Part shown: positions 33,190 through 42,984 of the stretch, in pieces | Numbering within the stretch: position 1 is the first letter of the stretch | How the letters are laid out: each line of letters begins with the position of its first letter | From: Salvator merianae | Taxonomy: Eukaryota > Chordata > Lepidosauria > Squamata > Teiidae | NCBI GenBank assembly: GCA_003586115.2 | Contig: QVOM02000034.1 | Coordinates: 15,867,820 to 15,931,819, forward strand | Direction of reading: 5' to 3' | DNA: 64,000 nucleotides | The notes under the pieces: generated by a model | What the model saw: only the letters and a program-made list of their open reading frames with translations | Database searches by the model: none | What the model was told of the DNA's origin: nothing | Program-made: the position numbers and the translations under genes

Positions 33190-34225
33190 TCAAAAAGGGG
33201 GCAAATATACGGGCAGGAGGAGAAATTTACAAGGATTGGATGGTGGCAATGAGAGGGAAGATGGCACTGGGAGGCAGGGGAAGCATGGTGGAAGTTTTGA
33301 AGGGTCAGATGAGAGACGGAAGGAAGGAGGTTGTGAGACAATGACTTGTAGGAAGATTTGAAGAATTGAATGGGAAGCGGTGAAAGGAAAGGTAGTGGGG
33401 GAGCAGAACTGGAAGTTTAAGGATGGGATGGGGGGAAAAATGCCCTCAGAAGCCTTGTCCACAACTTTAGCAGAAAGAGCTGGTGAAACAAACACTTGAG
33501 AATGAGCCCATTCAAAAATTCAAGCCAACTGACTATGCCACTTTCTTGAATGATCATGTTTGTTTTGTGAAACCAGACACTCCTGTTGCTTCCAACCTTT
33601 GTTTATCTATTGCTTCCTAGTTCATCCCCTCATTCAAAGCTTCTTCTTTATCTCTGAATAATTATTGTGTGCCCATCTATAAGTCCTCTCCCCAGCAGTT
33701 CCCCACTCCAGAAATGCCAACTTCCTTCTTTTTCCAAACTTTACCCCCCTCAGCTTCCTCCACCCCGAAACAACCCAAGTTGTTTTTTGGAAGCATATAC
33801 TTGTGCCCCTGATGGTTTCTTTCTGCTCCTCAATGATACCCATGATTGTAGGGAAGTCCATCCTCAAACGGAGGTGCCCAGTATTAGCACATGCCATTTC
33901 CATTGCTCTCAATGCTATAAGGGCAATTTCAGAACATTTTATCCTTCCTGCTCCCCATAAGGGATCATACGTGATGGAAATGCCCTTTGGTTGCCCTTGT
34001 ATCATCCCATTTTCTCCATGTGGATGTAGCCTTCACGAGCCACACAGAACAATTTTCTGTGTGCTCTACTTCAACCTCACTCACCATTCATAACAGTCCT
34101 TTGTCTCATGCTCCTTCTCTCTGTTCTTATCTCCTCCACCTGGACTCTAAAGCTATAGGCCATGTGCATACACAAGCACACAAACACACAGACTAGGTTA
34201 AACTGATACATTTTCAAATGTCTTC
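33190..34225. other. Unassigned, purine-rich then pyrimidine-rich
   Basis: 33200-33480 is rich in GGA/GAGG and 33600-34140 is rich in CT. This skew yields opposing frames of 96-123 codons (33634-34093) with no motif. No gene or repeat family is recognised. Confidence 0.35.
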
Positions 34226-34229
34226 TAAA

Positions 34230-34640
34230 GAACCAATGAACAATGCCTGCTTCAGATCGATGGGGGGTAGCTTATTCCACAATACCTGTGGTGCTAAAGT
34301 TAAAGGTTGTTGATAGTCAAGCAGACACCTGTTCTAGCAACATCCTGCAAAGGTTTTTTCCCAGAAGATTTCAAAATGTGACACAGCCAATACTGAGTGA
34401 AATGATCTTACATATAATCAAGTCTAGAGATAGTGAGGGCTTAAATAGGAGTTGGTGTTCTATTAGCAATCAGTACAGTGCTTGCAGTACTAGGTAATAG
34501 GCATTCATCTCTCAAGTGAACATAACACTCTGGCTGCCACATTATGCACTAGCTGCAGTATCTACAAACCATTTAGGGCTTTGCACATTGGGAGTAACAT
34601 CTTGAATTAGACCCAGTAGTTCTCTGGTAGCAGTAGGACC
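34230..34640 (+). repeat. LINE 3' UTR-like repeat
   Basis: 'ctggctgccacattatgcactagctgcagtatctacaaacc', 'agggctttgcacattgggagtaacatcttgaattagacccag' resembles the 'aagggctttaaaggt...agcaccttgaattgagcc...' segment found in squamate LINE 3' regions. The family is not certain. Confidence 0.4.
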
Positions 34641-34980
34641 ACTGTAATATGAGTGGCAGCTTCTGTGGACTGTGCTAGTGGCTGCTGGGACATGCAGCAT
34701 CCACTTGATAGGGTGCTCCCCAAGAGGCTGAGCCTCCTGGGGAATGCTGTGTCTGCCCAGGCCTGTGACTTGGAATGCTCCCTGGTGTGAAAATTGCATC
34801 AGGGACTGCTCCAATGGGACAGAACACTTTAAAGTAGTGTCCTGAGCATTCCCCAGTTGTGGGCCACTCCAGCTGGGAAACTTCTTGTCCCTGAATATGG
34901 TAATAACAAGGCTGCAGCAAGGAGGATGTTCCCTGGCATGTGGTTCCATCTATTGCTCTGATCTTGGTCTGGATTGAGTG
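34640..34980. repeat. Probable family 1a material, ends unresolved
   Basis: 'tgctccccaagaggctgagcctcctggggaatgctg' near 34712-34748 forms a hairpin, and 'gggaatgctc' type text recurs. Overlapping minus-strand frames of 135 and 81 codons are incidental. Confidence 0.35.
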
Positions 34981-34984
34981 ATCC

Positions 34985-35448
34985 AGGCTGTCAACTTATC
35001 CACTGTGCTGCAATCTTTGTCACCTTCACACACCCAGACTTCTCTCTTAACTTACATTACAGATGTTGCCTTTTTCTTAGGTTGTTAAATTCCATGAGTG
35101 CTGATACCAGTGTGTTGGGAACTATCAGAGTGTTATGGAAAGTCAAGGTCACTGAACCTGGTTTGGTTTGTGGGAATCAGGCAGGAAATGTTGTTGGATA
35201 TACAGAATATACTGGTCGGAGCTGTACTCTTTGTGATTTTTTATCAATAAAAGCTTGCTAGCATGGCTAAGCTGCCTATGTCTGTGTTTCAGATCTGAGG
35301 CCTAAGTGATCTTGAGAGACTTCCATAATGTGCACCAAGGCACACAGTTTGGAAGCTGACATTTTGTCCTTGTTCTACAATGTAACAATGTTCTCCATCA
35401 GTTGCAACTTTGAAAATGTCTTCAGTAGAGCCCAAAGTAGAGCTGATT
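34985..35448. other. Unassigned, contains an AATAAA near 35247
   Basis: The segment about 35110-35310 ends in 'tttatcaataaaagcttgctag' and 'gtgtttcag', which loosely resembles an LTR polyadenylation region. No TG...CA borders with a matching target duplication are found, so no LTR is called. Confidence 0.3.
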
Positions 35449-35615
35449 GCAGTGGCAGCCGGCAGCTTTAACCTTGGTGTTTGTGCCCCGTGCGAAGCGT
35501 GCCATGGCCATTTGTGGGGCCTCTGGGCAGTACAGAGGCCCAGAGGCCCCACGAATGGCCACGGCGTGCTTCGTGTGGGACGTGAACACCAAGGCTTAAA
35601 ACCACCGGCCACTGC
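35449..35615. mobile_element. Near-perfect 167-bp palindrome (foldback MITE)
   Basis: The left arm GCAGTGGCAGCCGGCAGC..., 'aaccttggtgttt', 'gaagcgtgcc' and 'ggggcctctggg' pairs with the right arm, whose reverse complement runs GCAGTGGCCGG, 'aagccttggtgtt', 'gaagcacgcc', 'ggggcctctggg'. The loop is about 11 nt. A possible imperfect 8-bp duplication (AGCTGATT/GGCTAATT) and the CAGTGGC start suggest a hAT-type MITE. It is GC- and CpG-rich. The mirrored frames at 35289-35612 and 35410-35622 result from the palindrome. Confidence 0.75.
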
Positions 35616-35619
35616 TGGC

Positions 35620-37045
35620 TAATTGCCATAATTCAAATGAGAGTTATAACTGCCTGAATGACTGAAGCCAGACTATCTCTTCTCATAAACCATAGAAGTT
35701 GTGCACTTTGGCATAGGTATGCACAGCTACCAGTGCAACCTAGGTGACAAAACTCTGTATCTCAAATACTGTATCTAGTAGTGGGAGTGCTATCCCACCT
35801 TAAAGCCAACATCTGGATCTGTGAAGGACTCACTTAAAGAGTTTTGGTCTTAGCACTTTTCTCAGTATACTGCAGCTAACAGGTATTGTCTGGCACCTGA
35901 ACCATCTCATATTGATAACTACTCCCCAAGCGTCCTTCTAATGCAGAGGTTCTTAACTCTTTCTAGGTCATGGATCCCTTTAAGAATTCGATGACAGCTA
36001 AGTACCATCAATGCTGGTAGCCTACTGAAGGTAAGTACTAGGCCCACGCAATGCAGATAATTATCCTGTTCTACATTAGTAAGTGTGAAAAGGCCCAAAA
36101 TGTCCTATGCTTTTATACTGTTCCTGGGCTGAATTTGTTCCTTGTTTTTGTTGTAGTTTTGAAAGAGCTGGTCTTTGACTGTAATAAATGACATGAATTA
36201 AATTTACCCTCTCTCTCTTTTTTTTCTTTCACACATGCCAATCTTCCAAGCTTATGCTGGCCAAAGGAAAGCAGAACATGTTCTGAAAAAGTCCAAAGGA
36301 ACAGCAGAAACTGAACTAGAAAAGCTGAGCAAAGGAGCAGGCAGATGGGTGAACAGCCAACTGGCTGGAGAAGTTTATGTTCACCCACTGCTCTTTGGGC
36401 TGGGGCATGAGCAGCAGTACAGAAGCTTCTCTGATGCTGCTCACACATTTCATTTTTTGCTGTCTTCATGTCTGCAAAAGTAAAAGGAGGTGGAGGGAAG
36501 CTGAGGAAGAAAGAACTGCTAATTTATAATGCCTGAAATAGCAGCTGCTAATGGGCTTTTGCATGTGTTCCTTAGATGCTCCAAGGTCACAGGCAGAACT
36601 GGTCTGCATTTGATTTAAAAGCAAAGCTCGGTTTTTCACATGTGTAATTGACATTTATTAAAAACATACACAATTGAGATAGTGGGAGAAACCAAAATGA
36701 TACATTTTCATACATGGTGTTCTTTCTTTCTGTCTTTGACAATTCATATCTCAAGTTTTGTTTTAGTTTTTGTTTTTAGGGTATTTGTTTAGAAAAAGAG
36801 AAAGAGGTTTGGAATGGGGTTGCCTTGAAAATCTGGGTTAGTGTTAGACACATATGTTTAGGAACGTGTTGCTCCAGATATTGTTAGATGATAGCCCCAG
36901 TCATCCCAGTTGCCTTGGCTAATGGCCAGGGATTGTAGAATTTGAGGTTCAGGAACAAGCTGAGGGATACAGGTTTACACCGTATGTCAGTTTGACAGCC
37001 AAGAGTGATGCAGAAATTTCAGTGCTATATCACTATGGTGTCTCC
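35620..37045. other. Unassigned sequence
   Basis: No gene recognised. Frames of 118 codons (36113-36469, minus) and 82 codons (36235-36483, plus) oppose each other without motifs. A possible 'ggccagggattgtag' dispersed repeat lies near 36920-36945. Confidence 0.3.
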
Positions 37046-37049
37046 AGAA

Positions 37050-37545
37050 GCCGGACGAATATCAAGCTAAAACGTGATATTCTGGAGAAAAGCTCCTCCA
37101 GAATTATCGCCTGTTATCTAGACAGTGCAGGGGCCCACTTTCTTTGTGCGCGTTTTAGTGACATGCACATCTGGATGTTTTGCTGGCATGAAATACCCAG
37201 AAGTGTGTGATCATGACCACTGCACATGTATGGCCATCTTTTCAGCCCCCACACATGTGCGGTGGACGCACACATCCAGGTATTTTGCCAGGGCGAAATA
37301 CCCAGATGTGTGTGATGCCACCATCATTCATGTGCAGCTGCCTTGGCTACAGTGAAGACTGCGGCTCCGTCCAGAAGGTAAGTCATAGCACTATTTTGAG
37401 AAAACCCACCACGAGAATCAGGTTTTCCTGAAATAAGCTATTGCGTGTTTTAGGGGGAGGATATAGCATAACTATGGTGAGGTTCCCACAGACACATGTG
37501 ACAATCCCACCATAGTGGCACTATCTTCCCATCTCGATGGGGCCT
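37050..37545 (-). mobile_element. Family 2 MITE, inverted copy
   Basis: Read on the minus strand it begins GGCCCCATCGAGATGGGAAG and has 'gggattgtcacatgtgtctgtggg', 'aggttttcccaaaat'-type hairpin arms, a mid 'aaagatggccatacatg' block and ends near 'gatattcgtccggcttctgg'. This order is the same as copy 1 at 1477-1905. A partial internal duplication of 'ggtattttgcc/gcatgaaatacccag' blocks occurs near 37180-37310. Confidence 0.6.
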
Positions 37546-37609
37546 ATATTCTACAGTTCCCATCCCACCTCCTTTTATCCTTTTCTTTTTCTACACACAA
37601 TGGCTACAG

Positions 37610-37725
37610 AACATGATAATATTTATTTGTATTTCTATCGTTGTCCTATATCAAAAGGACTTGGGGGAGATTCACAATGAATAAAAACCACAATTAAAAT
37701 GAACTGACTAAAACAATAAATGTAC
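37610..37725 (-). mobile_element. L2-type LINE tail, antisense (short)
   Basis: 'atttatttgtatttctatcgttgtcctatatcaaaaggacttgggggagattcacaatg' resembles a reversed LINE 3' terminal segment. It is short, so the call is weak. Confidence 0.4.
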
Positions 37726-37944
37726 CTGAAAGGGGAGGGAAGCCTCTTTCTTCAGCCAGATATGCTCCTAGACTCCCTGGAGCCTGGTGAGCAAACATGC
37801 CCACCCTATCAAGCCTATCAAGGTAGGTGCTACCACAGAAAAGGCCCAACTGTAGGAGATGACATTCTGTATCACACATGCATGCAAACACATGTTAGCG
37901 CCAATGCAAAGCACAAATAAACAGCTCTCAAATTCAAAAACTGC

Positions 37945-38406
37945 GGACATTTCGGCACTTGTGGGGGCTGGACCACTCAGCTAGATCTGGTCTATCTGGA
38001 ATCGGTTCCGTGCTAGAGCAGTCCAACTGTCCTGGAACAAGGCCATCTGTATGCCCCTGCTGCTGCAAGGGCACTGATGGCCTCGGAGCTCCAGGGGGAT
38101 CCACTTTGGAGGCACAATTTTGTGTGCTGCTGGAATGCCCCCCTCCCCCGCTAAACTGGAACAGGAAGGCATGCACCCTTTCACATGCTTCCCTGTTCGG
38201 TTCCAGTGGCCTCGGACCACTGATAGACCTGTTACTACACAGCTACCGGTATCCCGATTTAAGTGGCCATTTTGCAGCTATGGCGGATGCAGCATGCTAG
38301 CAGGGGGCGTGGCCTCTCTCTTCTGCTCCAGAGTGTGGAAGAGAGAGACCCAGAAGTGGGCTAGGCCTTGCACTACAACCTTTTAAATGTAAGTGCAAAA
38401 AGGTCC
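37945..38406. mobile_element. Family 1a MITE with TGC target duplication
   Basis: The left end GGACATTTCGGCACTTGTG and the reversed right end GGACCTTTTTGCACTTACA match at most positions. TGC flanks both ends (37942-37944, 38407-38409). The interior carries 'ccactttggaggcacaattttgtgtgctgctggaatg', which is the 1a block. The 113-codon frame at 37959-38300 is internal. Confidence 0.7.
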
Positions 38407-38409
38407 TGC

Positions 38410-39384
38410 GATTGTGGTGATTCATTTTGAACAATGAATGAATCCGAGATGGCACCTATGCTCATTTGTGAGTTGCAAAAGGATCTGTATTTTTATTGGC
38501 ATTTGCAGACCTGGAGAGTATGGAGGGTGGTGTGTTGCCAAATTAACTTCTCCAGAGCATCTTGTACTAATTATTGTATTACATAAAAGGATTAATTGCG
38601 GAGGCAGCTGCAGTTATGTCAATTGCTTGCTCTGTGAGTGAGTGTGTGCTTGTCCCAGAAAGAACGAGCCTTTCCCTTCCCCCAACTGCTTTCCCAAATA
38701 AGCCCTGCCCTGTTCTGAGAGGGTTAATCGAGATGAGTGACAGCCTTTCTGCATGATTTACAACTTGGAACCCTGCAGTGAAACCAGCGCTTGATGGATG
38801 ATCCTGAAAGACGGAGACTAACCATAAATCATGTCTTTGAATCATTGACAAAGATAAAGGAGGGGAAGAAAAAGCACTGGCATTGACATTCATTCTCCCA
38901 ATAATGTACATTGACTAGTTACAATACAGAACCTTAATTAAAAAAAGACGACTTAGGAGTCATCACCTCAGTGCGCAGGGAGCTCTGCCATGGGCTCATT
39001 CCCCGTAACTGCAAATAAAAGTTCAAACTTCTTCCCAAAGCCTACAACATTTGTCAACTAAAAATATGAAATTTGCCTTGCCTAAGGGACAGCAGTTCAC
39101 ATCCCCCACTAAATTGCCTGTGCCATAATTCTGCAAGGGCTCTGACTTCTTTCTCTCCACATACTACATTGAGGCTGGCCCAAGACAGTTTGCTGCTTGA
39201 GGCGAAAGACAAAATGGTTCCTCACAAGAAGCTGAATCTTACATCAATCCTGGCAGCAGGAAAGTGGTTTGCTTTGCAATTGAGGACCCAGTCCTGTATT
39301 TTGCTCCCAGAGTGACAAAAGAGACGCTTGCAGAGAGCCTATGAGAGTGAGGTGAGCAAAGCTACATTTGAAATCCCACTCAGT
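38410..39384. other. Unassigned sequence
   Basis: No gene recognised. Frames of 110 codons (minus, 38579-38911) and 80 codons (plus, 39073-39315) have no motif. Confidence 0.3.
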
Positions 39385-39475
39385 CATGAAGGCGCAGTGG
39401 GTGACCTTAGGCCAGTCAATGCCTCTCAGTCTAACCTCTCAGAACTGTTGTGAGGGTAAAACAGAAGGTATGAGA
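39385..39475 (+). mobile_element. MIR-like SINE, sense
   Basis: 'gtgggtgaccttaggccagtcaatgcctctcagtctaacctctcagaactgttgtgaggg' is the conserved core and 3' part of the MIR-type SINE, in the forward direction. Confidence 0.75.
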
Positions 39476-39544
39476 ATAATGTTCATACCCTTAAGTACTT
39501 CAAAAGCAAGCCAGGGTTGAAATGCTACAGAAAAAACAGTCAGA

Positions 39545-40050
39545 GGCTGTTTCCGCACTGACTCCTGGAGTGACCCAGGAAGGAGTCTAGGAGACCTGGC
39601 TTCCATATGCTGTTGCAGGATAATGCAGGTCTTGACCTTCCTGGAATGCTCTATCTGCACAGGATGGAACATCAAATGGGATTGTGCACCCAAAATGGTT
39701 CTCTATCCCACTCTACCAGTATATGTCATCATTGACATCTTCTGGTATACTATCAGCCTGTCCTGGAAGAGTGGGCTGTATGTGGAAGGCACAGAGCTTC
39801 CTCTTCCAGGATATGGGGGGGGGGGCACCAAAATGTCCCTCCCCAGGAACTTTGAAGGTCAAGAACTTTCATTTCTGGCCTTCAGAGTTTCCAGCACTAA
39901 CTCCAAAGCTGGCCCAGTCTTTGTAGTTGGAACTGGAGCCTGAAGCTGGTATAGGGTAGGCTGTCCCAATCAGACATACCTGCCCTGTGACAGATTCTGT
40001 ACCCTGGGATGGGGCAGCTCAGGATACACAGAGGTAGTGCAGAAATGGTT
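39545..40050. mobile_element. Family 1a MITE with AGA target duplication
   Basis: The left end GGCTGTTTCCGCACTG and the reversed right end AACCATTTCTGCACTA share the TTTC[CT]GCACT core. AGA flanks both ends (39542-39544, 40051-40053). The interior has 'ggtcaagaactttcatttctggcc' at 39857-39880. The 106- and 80-codon frames are internal. Confidence 0.65.
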
Positions 40051-40054
40051 AGAG

Positions 40055-40330
40055 TCTCTAGGAGTTGGTCTTCAGAGGCATACCTTCTTGGTGCTAGATG
40101 ATGAGTACAACCAGTATGACTAGTAGCAGCCGTTGATAGACTTGTCTTCCAACCCTTTTTCAAAACCACTCAGGTTAGCAGCCATCACAACATTTTATCA
40201 TAGCACATTCTACAGTTTAACAATGCACTGTGTGAAGCTAGATGTTCTGTTTTATCTCAGAAATCTTCTACCATTCAGTATCACTGAATGATCTTGGGTT
40301 CTAATCAGTTAACTGCTGACATAGATGTAT
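40055..40330 (-). mobile_element. CR1-type LINE 3' UTR, antisense
   Basis: 'ctctaggagttggtcttcagaggcatacc', 'gccatcacaacattttatcatagcacattctacagttta' and 'ctgtgtgaagctag' follow the antisense CR1 order. The text resumes at 40500-40560 with 'ctcagtaccatgcataattttataaacctc'. About 170 bp of other sequence is inserted between. Confidence 0.7.
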
Positions 40331-40335
40331 GCAGG

Positions 40336-40456
40336 TGGAAGTGGCCAAAAACACTATGTACCAGCTCTTTGGTTTCATCTGAAGCTCAGGCCTTGCTGGC
40401 AAATCTCCTGATGACCCAGCACACAGCAGCTCTGGGCACTTCTACCTGCACCAGCC
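40336..40456. mobile_element. Small inverted-repeat insertion inside CR1
   Basis: TGCAGGTGGAAGTG near 40331-40344 and CACTTCTACCTGCA near 40437-40450 are inverted matches bounding about 110 bp that interrupt the antisense CR1. No target duplication was identified and the limits are approximate. Confidence 0.35.
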
Positions 40457-40499
40457 ACTACTGACTCCAGTGTTTCTCAAACAGGAGAAAAGGTATGAT

Positions 40500-40560
40500 T
40501 ATTAACTTTCTCAGTACCATGCATAATTTTATAAACCTCAGTTATGTCCATTATGCATTT
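40500..40560 (-). mobile_element. CR1-type LINE, antisense continuation
   Basis: 'taactttctcagtaccatgcataattttataaacctcagttatgtcc' matches the next landmark of the antisense CR1 after 40330. Confidence 0.65.
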
Positions 40561-40614
40561 CCCCATAGAGGAATTGTTATAATGCTTTTATAATTTACCT
40601 ACCATCTTCTCAAA

Positions 40615-41182
40615 CGCAGCTCAACCAGCTCAACTTTTAAAAAAAACAAAGACCATGGCATCTAGTCCCATCACTTCTTGGGAAGAAATGGAAGCAGTGA
40701 CAAAGTTTATTTTCCTTGGCTAAAAGATCACTGCAGATGGTCACTGCAGTCATTAAATTAAAGGACATTTGTTCCTTGGGAGGAAAGCTATGGCAAACCT
40801 GGACAGCATACTAAAAAGCAGAGTCACCACTCTGCCTACAAAGGTCTACATAGTCAAAATTATGGTTTTCCCATTAGTATAACATATGGCTGTAAGAGTT
40901 AGACCATAAGAATTGGTACTATTGAACTGTGCTGTTGGAGAAGATTTTGTCCCTTGGACTGCAAGAAGGTCAAATCAGTAGCTATTAAAAGAAATCAACC
41001 CTGACTGTTCATTGGAAGGATTAATACTACAGCTAAAGCTCAAATGCTTTGGCCACACACTGAGAAGACAGGATTCAGTTGAAAAGATGCTGATGCTGGA
41101 AAAGATTGAAGGCAAAAGGAGAAGGGGATGGCAGAGGATGAGATGTCTAGAATATGGACATGCCTGAATAACTAAACACAAC
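40615..41182 (+). mobile_element. BovB (RTE) LINE 3' end
   Basis: Conceptual translation with interruptions gives LGRKAMANLDSILKSR near 40775-40820 and LKCFGHTLRRQD near 41038-41075, followed by 'MLEKIEGKRRRGWQRMR'. These are the C-terminal blocks of BovB ORF2. The nucleotide text 'caaagaccatggcatctagtcccatcacttc' and 'agaaggggatggcagaggatgagatg' also matches. It is 5'-truncated and carries stops. The tail 'actaaacacaact' occurs again at 41548-41560 beyond an inserted MITE, so the BovB 3' tail is split. BovB is typical of squamates and ruminants. Confidence 0.85.
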
Positions 41183-41185
41183 TAA

Positions 41186-41549
41186 GAGTGTTTTCACACT
41201 TAACATATTAGAACAAACTTATTAGTCTGTTCTAATGTAGTATTGACCACTGAGTGCAGACCCACTGAGTGCGGAAACAGTGTGAATGCTGGTAGCCGTG
41301 CATAATGCTTACCATGGCAGTGGCCAGGAAACATCTGGCCACTGCCGTGGCAACCATCAGGGCTGTGCAGCACACCACAAGGTAAGTGTGAATGCTCTTT
41401 ACCAGCAGTTGACTGTCAGCTCCTGGTAAAGGTATGGAGCACAAATTTGTGCTCCACAGCTACGAGTGATTGGGAGCAGTGTTGTGCTGCTCCTGGGTGC
41501 TCGGGCCTCTGCCAAGTGCAGACACACTTTGCTAGCAAGCATCCTTGAC
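41186..41549. mobile_element. Family 1b MITE inserted in BovB tail
   Basis: The left end is GAGTGTTTTCACACTTAAC. The interior has 'attagaacaaac...gtctgttctaat', 'ccatggcagtggccagg' and 'accagcagttgactgtcagctcctggt'. The right end is truncated compared with 50315, lacking the 'aaagtgcgaacaggccc' terminus. TAA lies at both junctions (41183-41185, 41550-41552), but BovB tail text repeats there, so the duplication is not proven. Confidence 0.6.
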
Positions 41550-41658
41550 TAAACACAACTGAATTACTAAACCATAACAAACATCTGAATTTTTCTAAGC
41601 CTTCCATGGAAGTAGAAACCTGTGTGTAGATGTACTGTAGTGTCAGCTTAATATCTAA

Positions 41659-42240
41659 GGCCTTTTCTGCACTGGACCTTATTCTGGATTATATCTCAGA
41701 ATAGGAACATGTTGTCCGCATGCCAGTGCAGATTATGGCAGGCCTTGGGCAAAAAGTGCCTAAGAATCCTTTGGCCTTTCTCCACTGACCTTAACTCTGG
41801 GATCATATGACTCTTTTGGACCTCTTTCATTTGCACAATTAGAAAGCTTCTACCCCCTGCTGGTATGTTCCCTCTGCACCAGACAGAATGTGATTCAGAT
41901 CAGGAAGTTCCTGACCTTGATCAACAGTGGACTTGATTAAACACATCCACCACTGTATTAGCAGGGGATGATTTGGAGTATGAAGTCATGCAGAAAAGGC
42001 CTGCCTCCATGTTCTGGTTTACCAGAGGTGGCATAGCAAAGCACACTGCTGAAATAGGTCTCCCAGGAGCTCTGAGGCCAGGAACTTTCATTCCTGACTG
42101 TCAGAGCTTGCGGAGGCTGGCTCTGAAGCTTTGGGGCTGGCATAGTGGCTGGGCTGGAACCGCTATCACTGTGCAGTTGGTGTTGCTCCAATCCAGGTCT
42201 TGCTGTGATCTAGGTCAGAAGGTGTCATTTGATCCATATC
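41659..42240. repeat. Family 1a MITE fragments
   Basis: TAA followed by GGCCTTTTCTGCACTGGACC at 41659 is a family 1 left end shared with 19494. A second start 'tggcctttctccactgacc' lies near 41771. The 1a core 'aggccaggaactttcattcctg' is at 42068-42090. One element may have landed in another, but right ends are unclear. The 107-codon frame at 41973-42296 is internal. Confidence 0.45.
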
Positions 42241-42269
42241 TGCTGATCAGCATCACAGAAAGTCTTCCT

Positions 42270-42632
42270 GTGGTCACAGTGTCTGAGAGCATCTGAAGAT
42301 GCTCCTGAACACTACTAGCTATGGACAGCTAAAAAGCTGGACTGCTCCGGTCAGCAGAGTTTGCACCTCCTTCCTGGTGTGAATGCTATGAGGCTGTGGC
42401 ATGGCTGTGGTTGCGCAGTTGCACACTATGTCTCTGGTCGCCATGGCAATAGCTGGACATTTCCATGGGTGCTGTCATGGTGGGCGGGCTGGCATCCACA
42501 CTGCGAGTGCTGGAGGTCTGGTACAGGGCCATTCTAGCCCTCACAGTGCGGATTGCCACCGCACTGCAGGGTCTGTTCCAGCATATTATGGTATAGTTAT
42601 ACCATTCTATGCTGGGAAGTGTGAACAGGCCC
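42270..42632. mobile_element. Family 1b MITE, left end degraded
   Basis: The right end GGAAGTGTGAACAGGCCC is a good 1b terminus. The interior has 'atagttataccattctatgctgg', 'gctggacatttccatgggtgctgtcatgg' and 'actgctccggtcagcag'. The left terminus cannot be recognised. The 163-codon minus-strand frame at 42386-42877 covers it and is not a gene. Confidence 0.55.
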
Positions 42633-42720
42633 ATAGACTTTATTTTATCTTCTGTAATAAGCCCTAAGACTTTTGCTATAGGGTGGGATATAAATGGCAA
42701 TAATAAACAAACAAATAAAT
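42633..42720 (+). mobile_element. L2-type LINE tail
   Basis: 'aataagccctaagacttttgctatagggtgggatataaatggcaataataaac' is a typical L2-type 3' terminus with a simple AAACA/AAAT tail. Confidence 0.6.
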
Positions 42721-42864
42721 CCACCTTTTCTAGCCTAGAATGTCCATGAGAGGGGGAGGGACAGACTAGCATGTAAACGATCCCGCCTGTCTGTAAACGA
42801 TTCCTAAGCTGTCTGTAAGGCACTTCGGAAGTTCTTTCTTTTCCTACATGTGAACGCAGCCTTA

Positions 42865-42980
42865 GGCTATCTCTCAAGGCTATTATAAGGATATAACGGG
42901 GACGATGAGACCAATCTGTTCTTCCTTGAGCTCTTCGGAAGAAAAGCAGTATGCCATTGCCATAAATAAATAAATGACAG
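42865..42980 (+). mobile_element. MIR-like SINE 3' part
   Basis: 'aaggctattataaggatataacggggacgatgagaccaat' and 'ccttgagctcttcggaagaaaagcagtatgcc', then (AAAT)n, match the 3' portion of the same SINE type as 39385-39475. Confidence 0.65.
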
Positions 42981-42984
42981 CGTG

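Noticed and set aside
33634..34093. Opposing frames of 123 and 97 codons
   Set aside because: The area is strongly CT/GA-skewed, which removes stops in several frames. No motif or splice pattern supports a gene.
35110..35310. Possible solo LTR with AATAAA
   Set aside because: No TG...CA termini with a matching 4-6 bp target duplication could be found, and no retroviral coding sequence is nearby.
42386..42877. 163-codon open frame on the minus strand, the longest in the window
   Set aside because: It spans a family 1b MITE, an L2 tail and a SINE edge, so it is a chance run through unrelated repeats with no protein motif.
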